Origin: Paenibacillus curdlanolyticus YK9 | GTDB lineage: Bacteria > Bacillota > Bacilli > Paenibacillales > Paenibacillaceae | Direction: 5' to 3' | Length of the DNA: 64,000 nucleotides | Assembly (NCBI RefSeq): GCF_000179615.1 | Contig: NZ_AEDD01000008.1 | Span: 186,001-250,000, forward strand | Shown: positions 27,733 through 35,460 of the stretch, one piece after another | Layout: each line of letters starts with the position of its first letter | Numbering within the stretch: the first letter of the stretch is position 1 | Made by a program: the position numbers and the translations under genes | The notes under the pieces: generated by a model | The model's database searches: none | The model's input: only the letters and a program-made list of their open reading frames with translations | What the model was told of the DNA's origin: nothing

Positions 27733-27966
27733 ATGTTCGAGTACAACATTTGCACGAAAGCGGATGATGAGATATTCAACAGGCAATGTCTCGCTTTGGA
27801 AAAGCACATCCCTGGATTGATCAAGCGCGATCTGCTTGTCGATGTTGATGACAGTCAAACTCAACATTATGAGCTAGAAGGCGGGGCTGTTACAGTCCAC
27901 AACGATCGATATGTTGATGCTGTTTATGTTAAAGCGGAGACGGATATCGAAAAATATTTCACATGA
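27733..27966 (+). CDS. Small acidic protein, possible immunity partner of the MuF extension
   Basis: 77 residues from ATG 27733, six bases after GAGGTG. Acidic, with MFEYNICTKADDEIF, LEKHIPGLIKRDLLVDVDD and a C-terminal YVDAVYVKAETDIEKYF. It lies 10 bp after the minor head gene and is followed by a terminator, so it is closed off from the scaffold/capsid genes. Size, charge, position and the change in base composition fit an immunity gene, but no family match could be tested. Confidence 0.65.
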   Translation: MFEYNICTKADDEIFNRQCLALEKHIPGLIKRDLLVDVDDSQTQHYELEGGAVTVHNDRYVDAVYVKAETDIEKYFT

Positions 27967-27967
27967 G

Positions 27968-27998
27968 GCACTCACGCAATACGCGAGGGTGCTTTTTT
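27968..27998 (+). terminator. Terminator after the possible immunity gene
   Basis: GCACTC-ACGC-AATA-CGCGAGGGTGC hairpin followed by TTTTTT. It separates the minor head/immunity pair from the scaffold and capsid genes. The 100 bases after it hold GC-rich short repeats (CCGG/GGCC) but no gene. Confidence 0.75.
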
Positions 27999-28107
27999 CA
28001 TGGGCTCCGGTTGAGACTGCCGGGGCCTATTGCTCGTTGGCCGGAGCATAGCGGCCTACTCCCATAGCTGGAGAGCAGCTATAAAAATCTATGGAGGTTG
28101 ATGGAGT

Positions 28108-28698
28108 ATGGATTGGTTGAAAGAATTGTTGAAGAAGCTGGGCGTCGAGGAATCCAAGCTGGATGGCGCAGTCGGCGATATCGGTAAGGAGTTGCCGAAG
28201 CACTTCATTCCAAAATCGCAGTATAACGAAGCTATCGAAGCCAAGAAGAAGGCCGAGAAGGATGTTGTAGATCGCGATACGCAAATCGCGGAGCTTGGCA
28301 AGACGGCAGGCACGTCGGAGGAGCTGAAGAAGCAGATCGATGCACTTACGGCGGCGAACAAAGAAGCTGCGGACAAGTATGCTGCCGATCTGAAGGAGCT
28401 TACACTCTCCAATGCGATCAAGGCATCGCTGACTGGCAAGGTGCACGACGAGGCGCTGGTGGCTGGGCTGTTCGATCGCTCCAAGCTCGTCATTGACGGC
28501 GAAAAGATCGTTGGTTTGGACGAGCAGCTTAAAGTGCTGCAAGAGTCTAAAGCGTTCCTGTTCAAACCAGAGGGGAACGGCGGCGGGAATGGTAGTCAGG
28601 GCGGTTCAGGCTTCCGCGTCGGCGGTGCTGGCGGCGGAACCGGCGGGCAAGCGGGGAATGAACAGCTCGCCGCAATTTTCGGAGTTACACAACAATAA
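28108..28698 (+). CDS. Capsid scaffolding protein, GP20-like
   Basis: 196 residues. It opens with MDWLKELLKKLGVEE, a long coiled coil follows (residues ~45-105, KKKAEKDVVDRDTQIAELGK), then SNAIKASLTGKVHDEALV and a Gly/Asn-rich tail ending in EQLAAIFGVTQQ. This is the usual layout of phage GP20 scaffold proteins, which shape the prohead and leave before packaging. It lies directly before the major capsid gene. Confidence 0.9.
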   Translation: MDWLKELLKKLGVEESKLDGAVGDIGKELPKHFIPKSQYNEAIEAKKKAEKDVVDRDTQIAELGKTAGTSEELKKQIDALTAANKEAADKYAADLKELTLSNAIKASLTGKVHDEALVAGLFDRSKLVIDGEKIVGLDEQLKVLQESKAFLFKPEGNGGGNGSQGGSGFRVGGAGGGTGGQAGNEQLAAIFGVTQQ

Positions 28699-28714
28699 TA
28701 GGAGTGATTAAACG

Positions 28715-29590
28715 ATGCCTTACAATTACGTAGATTCGTTTCAAACGGTTCTTCAACAAAAATACGCGCTTGAACTAACTTCGTCGGCACTGACAACGCA
28801 AAATGCGCTTTGGATGGGAGCAAAGACGATTAAGCTTCCGCGCTTGGATGTAGCTGGCTATAAAGACCATAGCCGCACAGGCGGATGGAACCGCCAAGCC
28901 ATCGCGAATGATTACGAGTTGAAGGTGCTTGAACATGACCGTGATGTAGAATTCTACGTCGACGCTATGGATGTGGACGAAACGAATCAGACGGTAGGCG
29001 CGGCAAACGTGACGAACGTATTTGAAACGGAGCAGGCGATTCCTGAGCTCGACAAGTACCGCTATAGCAAGCTGCATGCGGAATTTACAGCGCATGGTGG
29101 AACAGCGGATACAACTGCCCTGACTGCAGCGAACGTGTTGATCGTTTACGACAACCTCATGGAGAAAATGGACGAGGCAGGCGTACCGGAGAGCGGACGT
29201 GTTCTGTACGTAACGCCAAGCGTTAAAAAGCTGCTAAAGAATGCAGAAGAAGTGCAGCGGTTCATCAGTGTCCAAACGAACAATGGCACGATCGATCGCG
29301 CTGTTCGCAAGTTGGATGACGTTACGCTTGTTTCCGTTCCTTCTGATCGTATGAAGACGGTCTATGACTTCACGGATGGCGCAGTGCCGGGCGTTGGCGC
29401 TAAGCAGATCAATATGATTTTGGTGCATCCGTCGGCAGTGCTGGCACCAGTCAAGCACAGTGCAATTTATCTGTGGGAGCCAGGTTCGCATACGGGCGGC
29501 GACGGCTATCTCTACCAAAATCGCCGGTATACGGACCTGTTCGTCATTGCGCGTAAGGTCGCTGGTGTTCAAATTAACAAGCAGGCTTAA
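28715..29590 (+). CDS. Major capsid protein
   Basis: 291 residues from ATG 28715 behind AGGAG. It has the order and style of Firmicutes phage major capsids of the SPP1/HK97-fold type: SALTTQNALWMGAKTIKLPRL, RDVEFYVDAMDVDETN, MEKMDEAGVPESGRVLYVTPS and a closing DLFVIARKVAGVQIN. There is no N-terminal protease or delta domain; a separate scaffold gene precedes it. Confidence 0.92.
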   Translation: MPYNYVDSFQTVLQQKYALELTSSALTTQNALWMGAKTIKLPRLDVAGYKDHSRTGGWNRQAIANDYELKVLEHDRDVEFYVDAMDVDETNQTVGAANVTNVFETEQAIPELDKYRYSKLHAEFTAHGGTADTTALTAANVLIVYDNLMEKMDEAGVPESGRVLYVTPSVKKLLKNAEEVQRFISVQTNNGTIDRAVRKLDDVTLVSVPSDRMKTVYDFTDGAVPGVGAKQINMILVHPSAVLAPVKHSAIYLWEPGSHTGGDGYLYQNRRYTDLFVIARKVAGVQINKQA

Positions 29591-29619
29591 GAATCCAGTT
29601 TAAGAGAGGAGAATGAACG

Positions 29620-29913
29620 ATGCTGTACGCAGTTAATGGGAACAAGCAACTTAAAATTGACGAGGCGGACAAAGCAGCCTATTTAAAGCTCGGCTATGAC
29701 ATCGCAGAAGAGAATGGTGGAGTGCTGGAGACGATCGAGACATCTCCGGCCAAAACAGTGACGTATGCCGAGCATAAGAAGGCGCTGGATCGTATCGAGG
29801 AGCTTGAAGCGCAGCTTAGCGGTACAGGCGACGAGGCGGCGAAGGAAATCGCTAGCTTGAAGGCAAAGCTTGCCGAGGCCAACAAAAAGCTAAAAGAAGT
29901 AACGGGAACGTAA
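29620..29913 (+). CDS. Small head-region protein with coiled coil
   Basis: 97 residues from ATG 29620 behind AGAGGAG. A short globular start (YAVNGNKQLKIDEADKAAYL) is followed by a coiled coil (YAEHKKALDRIEELEAQL, then KLAEANKKLKEV). It lies between capsid and connector genes, where small head-decoration or head-tail joining proteins are common. No specific family recognised. Confidence 0.7.
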   Translation: MLYAVNGNKQLKIDEADKAAYLKLGYDIAEENGGVLETIETSPAKTVTYAEHKKALDRIEELEAQLSGTGDEAAKEIASLKAKLAEANKKLKEVTGT

Positions 29914-29917
29914 TCGT

Positions 29918-30283
29918 ATGGCCTATGCAACGGCGGATGATTACGCGCTGTACGGCAACGGGAGCATCCCTGCTGCTGAATTAGACCAGGCACTTAGCCA
30001 ATCCAGTGATCAAATTGATAGTTTAACATATAGCCGAATCGTGGCGCGGGGGTTCGTTAACCTCACGTCTTTTCAGCAGCTAAATGTTCGGAAAGCAGTT
30101 TGCCAGCAGGCGGACTTTGCCTATCAATACGGCGATTACCTGAACACGCCGCTCGCGGGCTACAGCGCAGGCAGCATATCGCTATCATTTAAGTCTGTCG
30201 TAGGAGCTGGCGGCGTCCAAACGACGGAAGCTGTATTCGGGCTGCTACGAACAACGGGATTGGCGAACAGGGGGATTTGCTGA
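29918..30283 (+). CDS. Head-tail connector/adaptor protein
   Basis: 121 residues. Pattern MAYATADDYALYGNGSIPAAELDQALSQ... is shortened here; the helical bundle (LDQALSQSSDQIDSLTY, VRKAVCQQADFAYQYG) is typical of gp6/gp15-like adaptors that bind below the portal. It stands in the usual place after capsid. The stop overlaps the next ATG. Confidence 0.8.
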   Translation: MAYATADDYALYGNGSIPAAELDQALSQSSDQIDSLTYSRIVARGFVNLTSFQQLNVRKAVCQQADFAYQYGDYLNTPLAGYSAGSISLSFKSVVGAGGVQTTEAVFGLLRTTGLANRGIC

Positions 30284-30603
30284 TGAAGCTGCCATTCCCG
30301 CGTTGGATTTTGAAAACGCCTGTGCAAGTCTATCAAACTGAATTGTCAGAGGATGGTGAGCCTGTCGAGGAGTTAATCTTCGATGGGCTTTGCTGTTATG
30401 AGGACAAGTCGCGGCAGGTGATGAATGCGCAGCGTCAGCTAGTGCAACTCTCCGGCAAATTAATCTGCGAAGGAGATATCAATCCAGATAAGGCGATCGA
30501 GGGCTTTGTCCGAATCGGTGCGGAGCGGAAGACGATCTATCGAGCGGCGCGCCCACGCAATCCGGATGGATCGGTATTCTCGACGGAACTGGAGCTGAGC
30601 TAA
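30283..30603 (+). CDS. Head-tail joining (stopper-like) protein
   Basis: 106 residues from ATG 30283, which overlaps the preceding TGA. Beta-rich sequence (PVQVYQTELSEDGEPVEEL, GKLICEGDINPDKAIEG, YRAARPRNPDGSV). Size and place between adaptor and minor capsid genes fit the head-closure/stopper class. Family assignment rests on synteny. Confidence 0.7.
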   Translation: MKLPFPRWILKTPVQVYQTELSEDGEPVEELIFDGLCCYEDKSRQVMNAQRQLVQLSGKLICEGDINPDKAIEGFVRIGAERKTIYRAARPRNPDGSVFSTELELS

Positions 30604-31002
30604 ATGGGGAAGGTCAAGGCTAAGGTGAAGATGAATCAGCATGCTCTAAACCGAATCAGCGGGGCGGCGACAGAGGCGTTACAGCAGACGCTTAGCGGCT
30701 CCAAGCACAGCATTCTGAACGAGATCATGGCTGCTGAGGTCGTACCGAAGCAGACGGGCGAGCTGGAGCGCAGCGCCTTCGTCGATGATTCACAGGCAAA
30801 GCGAGGACAATTATCTGTCGTCTATGACACGCCCTATGCTCGTCGTCTCTACTGGCACCCTGAGTACAATTTCCGCCGCGACAAGAACCGCAATGCACAG
30901 GGGCTCTGGTTGGAGGCGTGGGCGAAAGGTAAGAAGGAAAATGTCATCAAGCGCGTGTTCTCGTCTCTATGGAAGAAGCTTGCGGGAGGATTTATCAAAT
31001 GA
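30604..31002 (+). CDS. Minor capsid/HK97 gp10-like protein
   Basis: 132 residues. The motif VPKQTGELERSAFVDDS followed by VVYDTPYARRLYWHPEY and NAQGLWLEAWAKG is typical of the minor-capsid/gp10 family: small tail-head joining proteins found before the tail terminator. It overlaps the next gene by four bases. Confidence 0.85.
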   Translation: MGKVKAKVKMNQHALNRISGAATEALQQTLSGSKHSILNEIMAAEVVPKQTGELERSAFVDDSQAKRGQLSVVYDTPYARRLYWHPEYNFRRDKNRNAQGLWLEAWAKGKKENVIKRVFSSLWKKLAGGFIK

Positions 31003-31385
31003 TGCTGGCAGATATTCGCGATTGGCTGAAAACGCAAGTCAGCTGCCCAAGCTGGTATATCGGCAAGCTGGATGGCAAGAAGCCGGAATGCATTGGCGTG
31101 TATGGCCTGCCCGGCGGACAGCAGTACCTTGCGATCGGTGGGCTTGCCAATACGTCCTACGCCTCGAAGCTCGTCTCCATCCTGGTCCATTGGGGCCGCA
31201 ATGCAGATACAGCCGAGCATAAGGCACAGGAGCTCTACGATGCCCTATTCGGCCAACAGCCGGAGATTGCAGGTAAGCGCGTCATCATGTTCGATATGCG
31301 TTCGCCTGCGCCAGTGAGTGTTGGAACCGATGATGAGGGCATCTACGAGTATGTAATCGAAATGACAATTTTTTATGAGAGGTAG
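30999..31385 (+). CDS. Tail terminator-like minor capsid protein
   Basis: 128 residues; ATG 30999 and ATG 31002 are both possible starts. The sequence WYIGKLDGKKPECIGVYGLPGG then LVSILVHWGRNADTAEHKAQELYDAL and YEYVIEMTIFYER fits the tail-terminator/minor capsid 3 class, which ends tail-tube growth. Place directly before the tail tube gene supports this. Confidence 0.8.
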   Translation: MMLADIRDWLKTQVSCPSWYIGKLDGKKPECIGVYGLPGGQQYLAIGGLANTSYASKLVSILVHWGRNADTAEHKAQELYDALFGQQPEIAGKRVIMFDMRSPAPVSVGTDDEGIYEYVIEMTIFYER

Positions 31386-31394
31386 GGGATCGGA

Positions 31395-31841
31395 TTGGCG
31401 AACACAGGTGTTTTTCCTGTTCACAATAATATCTTCAAAATCGGAATCAACGGCCGCGCTTCTGTGGCGCCTGCTGACATGGCCACAATCAAGGATCTGG
31501 AAAACTTTGCCCCATCGATCGATGGCAATACCGAAGAATGGTACGCGATGGATCAGGCGGGATGGGTACGCCGGGCAGTTACGGGCAAGGCGCTGACTAT
31601 CAGCTTTAGCGGTAAGCGGCACTACGGCGATCCGGGCAACGACTACATTGCCGGGCTGATGCTTGGCACAGGCCAAGAGGTCGAGACGGTACTGGAGTGG
31701 ACGATGCCGAGCGGCGCGAAATTGAAGATGGATTGCGTCATCAACGTAACGACGCCAGCGGGCGGCGATAGCACTAATATTGACGGTCTGGAGTTCGAAC
31801 TGCTGAGCGACGGCAAGCCGACATTCACACCAGGGCCGTAA
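31395..31841 (+). CDS. Major tail (tube) protein
   Basis: 148 residues from TTG 31395. MANTGVFPVHNNIFKIGING, EEWYAMDQAGWVRRAVTGKA and FSGKRHYGDPGNDYIAGLML fit the Firmicutes phage tail-tube family, with the strand-rich fold and conserved W/G pattern. One tube gene and no sheath gene indicates a non-contractile tail. Confidence 0.85.
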   Translation: MANTGVFPVHNNIFKIGINGRASVAPADMATIKDLENFAPSIDGNTEEWYAMDQAGWVRRAVTGKALTISFSGKRHYGDPGNDYIAGLMLGTGQEVETVLEWTMPSGAKLKMDCVINVTTPAGGDSTNIDGLEFELLSDGKPTFTPGP

Positions 31842-31873
31842 CTGCGGTCACCATAACCAAGGAGGAATAATCA

Positions 31874-32191
31874 ATGTCCAAAACTATTAATCTATCGGAT
31901 AAATTCAGCAAGGAGCAACCATCAATTCAAATTGGCAATACGGTGTATCCCGTTAATGCCGGCATTCAAGCTGTGTTGGCATTTCAGGAAGCAGCGACGG
32001 GGGGCTTGAATGGTATTCTCGGCGCTTTGAAGGTGGCGCTAGGCGACCAAGCCTACGACGAAATCGGCGTTGAGAATTTGAGCTTTGCGAATATCCAAGT
32101 TCTTTCCACGGGCATTTTGGCTGCGCAGACGGGCATTTCGTATGACGAAGCAGCAGCCCGATTTCGCCGGGCAGGGCAGGTCGGCCAATAG
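31874..32191 (+). CDS. Tail assembly chaperone, short form (gpG-like)
   Basis: 105 residues from ATG 31874 behind GGAGG. SKTINLSDKFSKEQ, VYPVNAGIQAVLAFQEA and SYDEAAARFRR match the first tail chaperone of Firmicutes siphoviruses. It ends at TAG 32191, while a second frame continues the chaperone. It binds the tape measure before tail polymerisation. Confidence 0.85.
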   Translation: MSKTINLSDKFSKEQPSIQIGNTVYPVNAGIQAVLAFQEAATGGLNGILGALKVALGDQAYDEIGVENLSFANIQVLSTGILAAQTGISYDEAAARFRRAGQVGQ

Positions 32192-32537
32192 TTGGTACGA
32201 TTTGCACGATGATTGGTCGTTGATTGAGGCGAGCATTGCCAAGCAATACGGCATTCGTATTCGTCAGCACGGCGAAATGCCCTGGGAGGAGTTTGTCACG
32301 CTCGTCGCCGGGCTTATGCCGGATACACCGCTGGGTAGCGTCGTTGGCATCCGAGCTGAGACGGACCCCAAGACGATCAAATCGTTTACGGCTGACCAAC
32401 GGCGTATTCATCGCGAGTGGCGTCAGCGCAACGCCGAACTTAAGCTTGATGATCCCGCGCAGCTCGAACAGGCGATGAAGAATCTAGAAGCAGTTATGGC
32501 TCGGATGTTTGGAGGTGAGGGAGGTGTCAGCAGGTAG
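31874..32537 (+). CDS. Tail assembly chaperone, long frameshift form (gpGT-like)
   Basis: A second open frame in the +1 phase runs to 32537 and encodes SWYDLHDDWSLIEASIAKQYG..., the usual T part; it has no credible start or SD of its own. A likely shift site is codon TTT at 32162-32164 followed by CGC: tRNA-Phe can move +1 from TTT to TTC, giving ...EAAARF-AGQGRSANSWYDLH. This is the same TTT-CGN arrangement as the known +1 shift of influenza PA-X. A shift at CGA 32159-32161 or at the TAG is also possible. The T end overlaps the tape measure start. Confidence 0.6.
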
Positions 32538-35085
32538 CGCGGGGGATATAATCCTCGATCTCGGGCTTAACTTCGGTGAGTTCAACCGGCAGCTTAGTGG
32601 GATCGCGGGCATAGCAGGCGGATTAGTAAGTAAAGCATTCATGGGCCTCGGCGGGGTAATCGCCGGGGCCTTTGCTGTGCATGGGATTGTCCAATTTGGG
32701 CGCGAAGCAATCAACCTCGCCTCCGATCTGGCCGAGGTGCAGAACGTGGTTAATGTCACATTCGGTAGCATGGCTGCCGACATTGATGCTTTTTCTAAGA
32801 GTGCGTTGGAGTCCTATGGTCTGGGGGAGCTATCAGCCAAACGTTATGCATCGACGATGGGGGCTATGCTCAAATCATCGGGATTAGCTGGCGAGTCTGT
32901 AAAAAAGCTGTCGCTTAACATGACCACTCTGTCTGCGGACATGGCATCGTTCTATAACCTTTCGACCGATATGGCCTTTGACAAGATCAGGTCGGGTATC
33001 GCGGGTGAGACTGAGCCGTTGATGCAATTGGGTATCAATATGAACGTTGCGAACCTAGAGGCGTACGCGCTATCTCAAGGCATTACAAAGAGCTGGCAGG
33101 CGATGAGTCAGGCTGAACAGGTCCTGCTCCGCTACAACTACTTGCTTAGTGTAACGGGGGATGCCCAAGGTGACTTTGCCCGCAACGGGCAGAGCTGGGC
33201 CAACCAGACGCGCGTGCTGACTGAACAGTGGAAAATCTTTCAGGGCACCATGGGCGCGGGCTTCATTAACATTCTAACGCCAGTTGTTAAAGGGCTGAAC
33301 TGGCTGATTGCCAAGCTGCAGATAGCGGCACAGTACTTCAAAGCATTTACGGAGCTTATCTTTGGCAATGCGATGGGTAACTCCCTGAGCGGTTTAACCG
33401 CGTCCACTGAGGCTGCGGCTACGGGAATGGGCGATGTAGGGACGGCAGCAGGCGGCGCGGGCAAGAAGATCAGGAAGGCAGGCAAGGAAGTCAAAGGGGC
33501 TCTGGCCGGCTTTGACCAGCTCAATACGTTGGCGATCAGCACAGCGGACGCGATGGACGACGCGGGCGATAGTGCGGGCGGCGTAGCTGATATGGGCATT
33601 GGCGGAATGGACTTCGGGAGTATGGGCCCGATCACTCCAACGATTGATACTGATACCATCACATCGCAGGTGCAGGGCTTCATTAACAACGTTAAGTCGA
33701 TGATCGGCGGACTAGCATCCGTCTTTGCCCCGATCGGCACCACGCTGTATAACGCATTTGTGCCGGTATTAACGGAAGCATGGGGCAAGATCGCGCCGGT
33801 GCTGGCGCAATGGAAGACGCAAATAGGCATTGTCTTTGCTGACATTATTTCGCTTGGTGAGCCGTTGAAAAACTGGATTATGACTGGCCTTATTCCATTT
33901 TGGCAAACATCACTCGAAGTGCTTGGTACAGTCGTGAGCGGCCAACTCGATTCCTTGCTGATGGTGTTCACAACGTTTTGGGTAAGCGTATTTCCAATCC
34001 TCCAAAACTTTGTGACCGAGGGCTTGCCTGTCATGACGAGTTTTATGACCGGCGTGATCGAGATCTATGGAAAATTGTTTGAAACAGTGAAACAGATTTT
34101 TGATGACATTTGGAGCGACGCGGTCGATCCGGCCATGAAGCTGGTTTCCAAGATCATTACAGATACGCTCAATATCATTTATGATTTTTGGAACACATGG
34201 GGCACGAAAATCGTTAGTGGCCTGAAGAGCTCGCTCGATAGTGTCAAATCACTTTGGGGCAGCCTTTGGGAAAAATTCTTGAAACCAATTGTTCAGGGAC
34301 TGTTAAACGAGTTGAGCTGGCTTTGGGAAAAGCATCTGAAAGGTTTGATAACGGAAGTTACGAATTTTGTCGGTAAATTGCTGACAGCTGCATCGGATAT
34401 TTACACCAAATTCGTCGCGCCGATCATCAAGTATTTAATCGACAATTTAGGGCCGACGTTTGCTAACTTCGTAACTGCAGCAGGGGATGTTATCGGAACG
34501 TTTCTCGGGACAGTTATGGATATAGCTGCAGGGATCATTAAAGCGCTTGGCGGTATTGTCGACTTCATTGCTGGCACGTTGACGGGGGATTGGAAAAAGG
34601 CTTGGGGCGGAATCAAGACATTTATGCAGGGCATTGCGGATGCAATCGTAGGAATCATGAAAGGCGCCGTTAACCAGGTCATTGACGCATTCAACTTTAT
34701 GATCAGGCAGTTGAACACGATCAGCATTGATATGCCTGATTGGGTACCTGGCGTGGGTGGGGAGTCATTCGGGGTCAGTATCCCAGAAATCCCTAAGCTG
34801 GCGAAAGGCGGCTTGGCTTATGGCCCGACGCTTGCTATGGTCGGGGATAACAGAGGCGCTTCGGTCGATCCGGAGGTTGTCAGTCCGCTGTCCAAGCTGC
34901 AGGATATGATCGGGTCTAATAATGCGCCTGTAGTCGATGCGCTGCAGGAAGTGAAGCGGCTGCTGCAGATCATCGCGGCGAAGGACCCTACGTTCAAGGT
35001 GGGGGAAACGGAATTCGGGCGTGCGGCGGCGCGCGCCATTAACAGTGCACAACGGCAATCACAGAGCCCATTACTGTCACTGTAG
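32524..35085 (+). CDS. Tail tape measure protein
   Basis: 853 residues from GTG 32524, eight bases after GGAGG; a TTG start 15 bases earlier overlaps that SD. The N-terminal part has the phage tape-measure conserved block (FGREAINLASDLAEVQNVV, TMGAMLKSSGL, MTTLSADMASFYNLS), with hydrophobic helices near residues 30-60 and a long helical, aromatic-rich rod. The C-terminus carries the usual GGLAYGPTLAMVGDNRG block. Its length sets tail length; at ~1.5 A per residue this means a tail of roughly 130 nm. Confidence 0.93.
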   Translation: MSAGSAGDIILDLGLNFGEFNRQLSGIAGIAGGLVSKAFMGLGGVIAGAFAVHGIVQFGREAINLASDLAEVQNVVNVTFGSMAADIDAFSKSALESYGLGELSAKRYASTMGAMLKSSGLAGESVKKLSLNMTTLSADMASFYNLSTDMAFDKIRSGIAGETEPLMQLGINMNVANLEAYALSQGITKSWQAMSQAEQVLLRYNYLLSVTGDAQGDFARNGQSWANQTRVLTEQWKIFQGTMGAGFINILTPVVKGLNWLIAKLQIAAQYFKAFTELIFGNAMGNSLSGLTASTEAAATGMGDVGTAAGGAGKKIRKAGKEVKGALAGFDQLNTLAISTADAMDDAGDSAGGVADMGIGGMDFGSMGPITPTIDTDTITSQVQGFINNVKSMIGGLASVFAPIGTTLYNAFVPVLTEAWGKIAPVLAQWKTQIGIVFADIISLGEPLKNWIMTGLIPFWQTSLEVLGTVVSGQLDSLLMVFTTFWVSVFPILQNFVTEGLPVMTSFMTGVIEIYGKLFETVKQIFDDIWSDAVDPAMKLVSKIITDTLNIIYDFWNTWGTKIVSGLKSSLDSVKSLWGSLWEKFLKPIVQGLLNELSWLWEKHLKGLITEVTNFVGKLLTAASDIYTKFVAPIIKYLIDNLGPTFANFVTAAGDVIGTFLGTVMDIAAGIIKALGGIVDFIAGTLTGDWKKAWGGIKTFMQGIADAIVGIMKGAVNQVIDAFNFMIRQLNTISIDMPDWVPGVGGESFGVSIPEIPKLAKGGLAYGPTLAMVGDNRGASVDPEVVSPLSKLQDMIGSNNAPVVDALQEVKRLLQIIAAKDPTFKVGETEFGRAAARAINSAQRQSQSPLLSL

Positions 35086-35097
35086 AGAGGTGAGAGC

Positions 35098-35457
35098 ATG
35101 CAGTTAAAAATTAACGGTCTTCCGATCGCGGAATATCCTTCACAATTCACAGTCACAACGCTTGACCTCGATGATGCCGAATCGTCTGTCCGGACAGCAG
35201 ATGGACATCTTAATCGAGATAGGATTGCTATAAAGCGCCAGATAGAAATGTCATGGGGGCTGGTTACTTGGGCGAAAACTTCCGCGATTTTAAAAGCGAT
35301 GGAACCTGCTTTTTTTGAAATGACATACCCCGATCCCCGGGCTGGCGATTACGTCACAAAAACGTTTTACGCAGGGAATAAACCCGCGCTGGTTGCTGTC
35401 GCCAAGGGGAGTGAAATACTGTGGAGTGGATTAAAAGTAACGCTAACGGAGCAATAG
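35098..35457 (+). CDS. Phage tail protein, DUF6711-like
   Basis: 119 residues from ATG 35098 behind AGAGGTG. Beta-rich (MQLKINGLPIAEYPSQFTV, LTEQ end), with the pattern of DUF6711-like proteins placed between tape measure and baseplate genes. Probably a distal-tail component; family evidence is moderate. Confidence 0.7.
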   Translation: MQLKINGLPIAEYPSQFTVTTLDLDDAESSVRTADGHLNRDRIAIKRQIEMSWGLVTWAKTSAILKAMEPAFFEMTYPDPRAGDYVTKTFYAGNKPALVAVAKGSEILWSGLKVTLTEQ

Positions 35458-35460
35458 CCT

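Noticed and set aside
33240-34034. 264-codon minus-strand frame opposite the tape measure
   Set aside because: Ser/Pro/Thr-rich shadow of the repetitive tape measure coding sequence.
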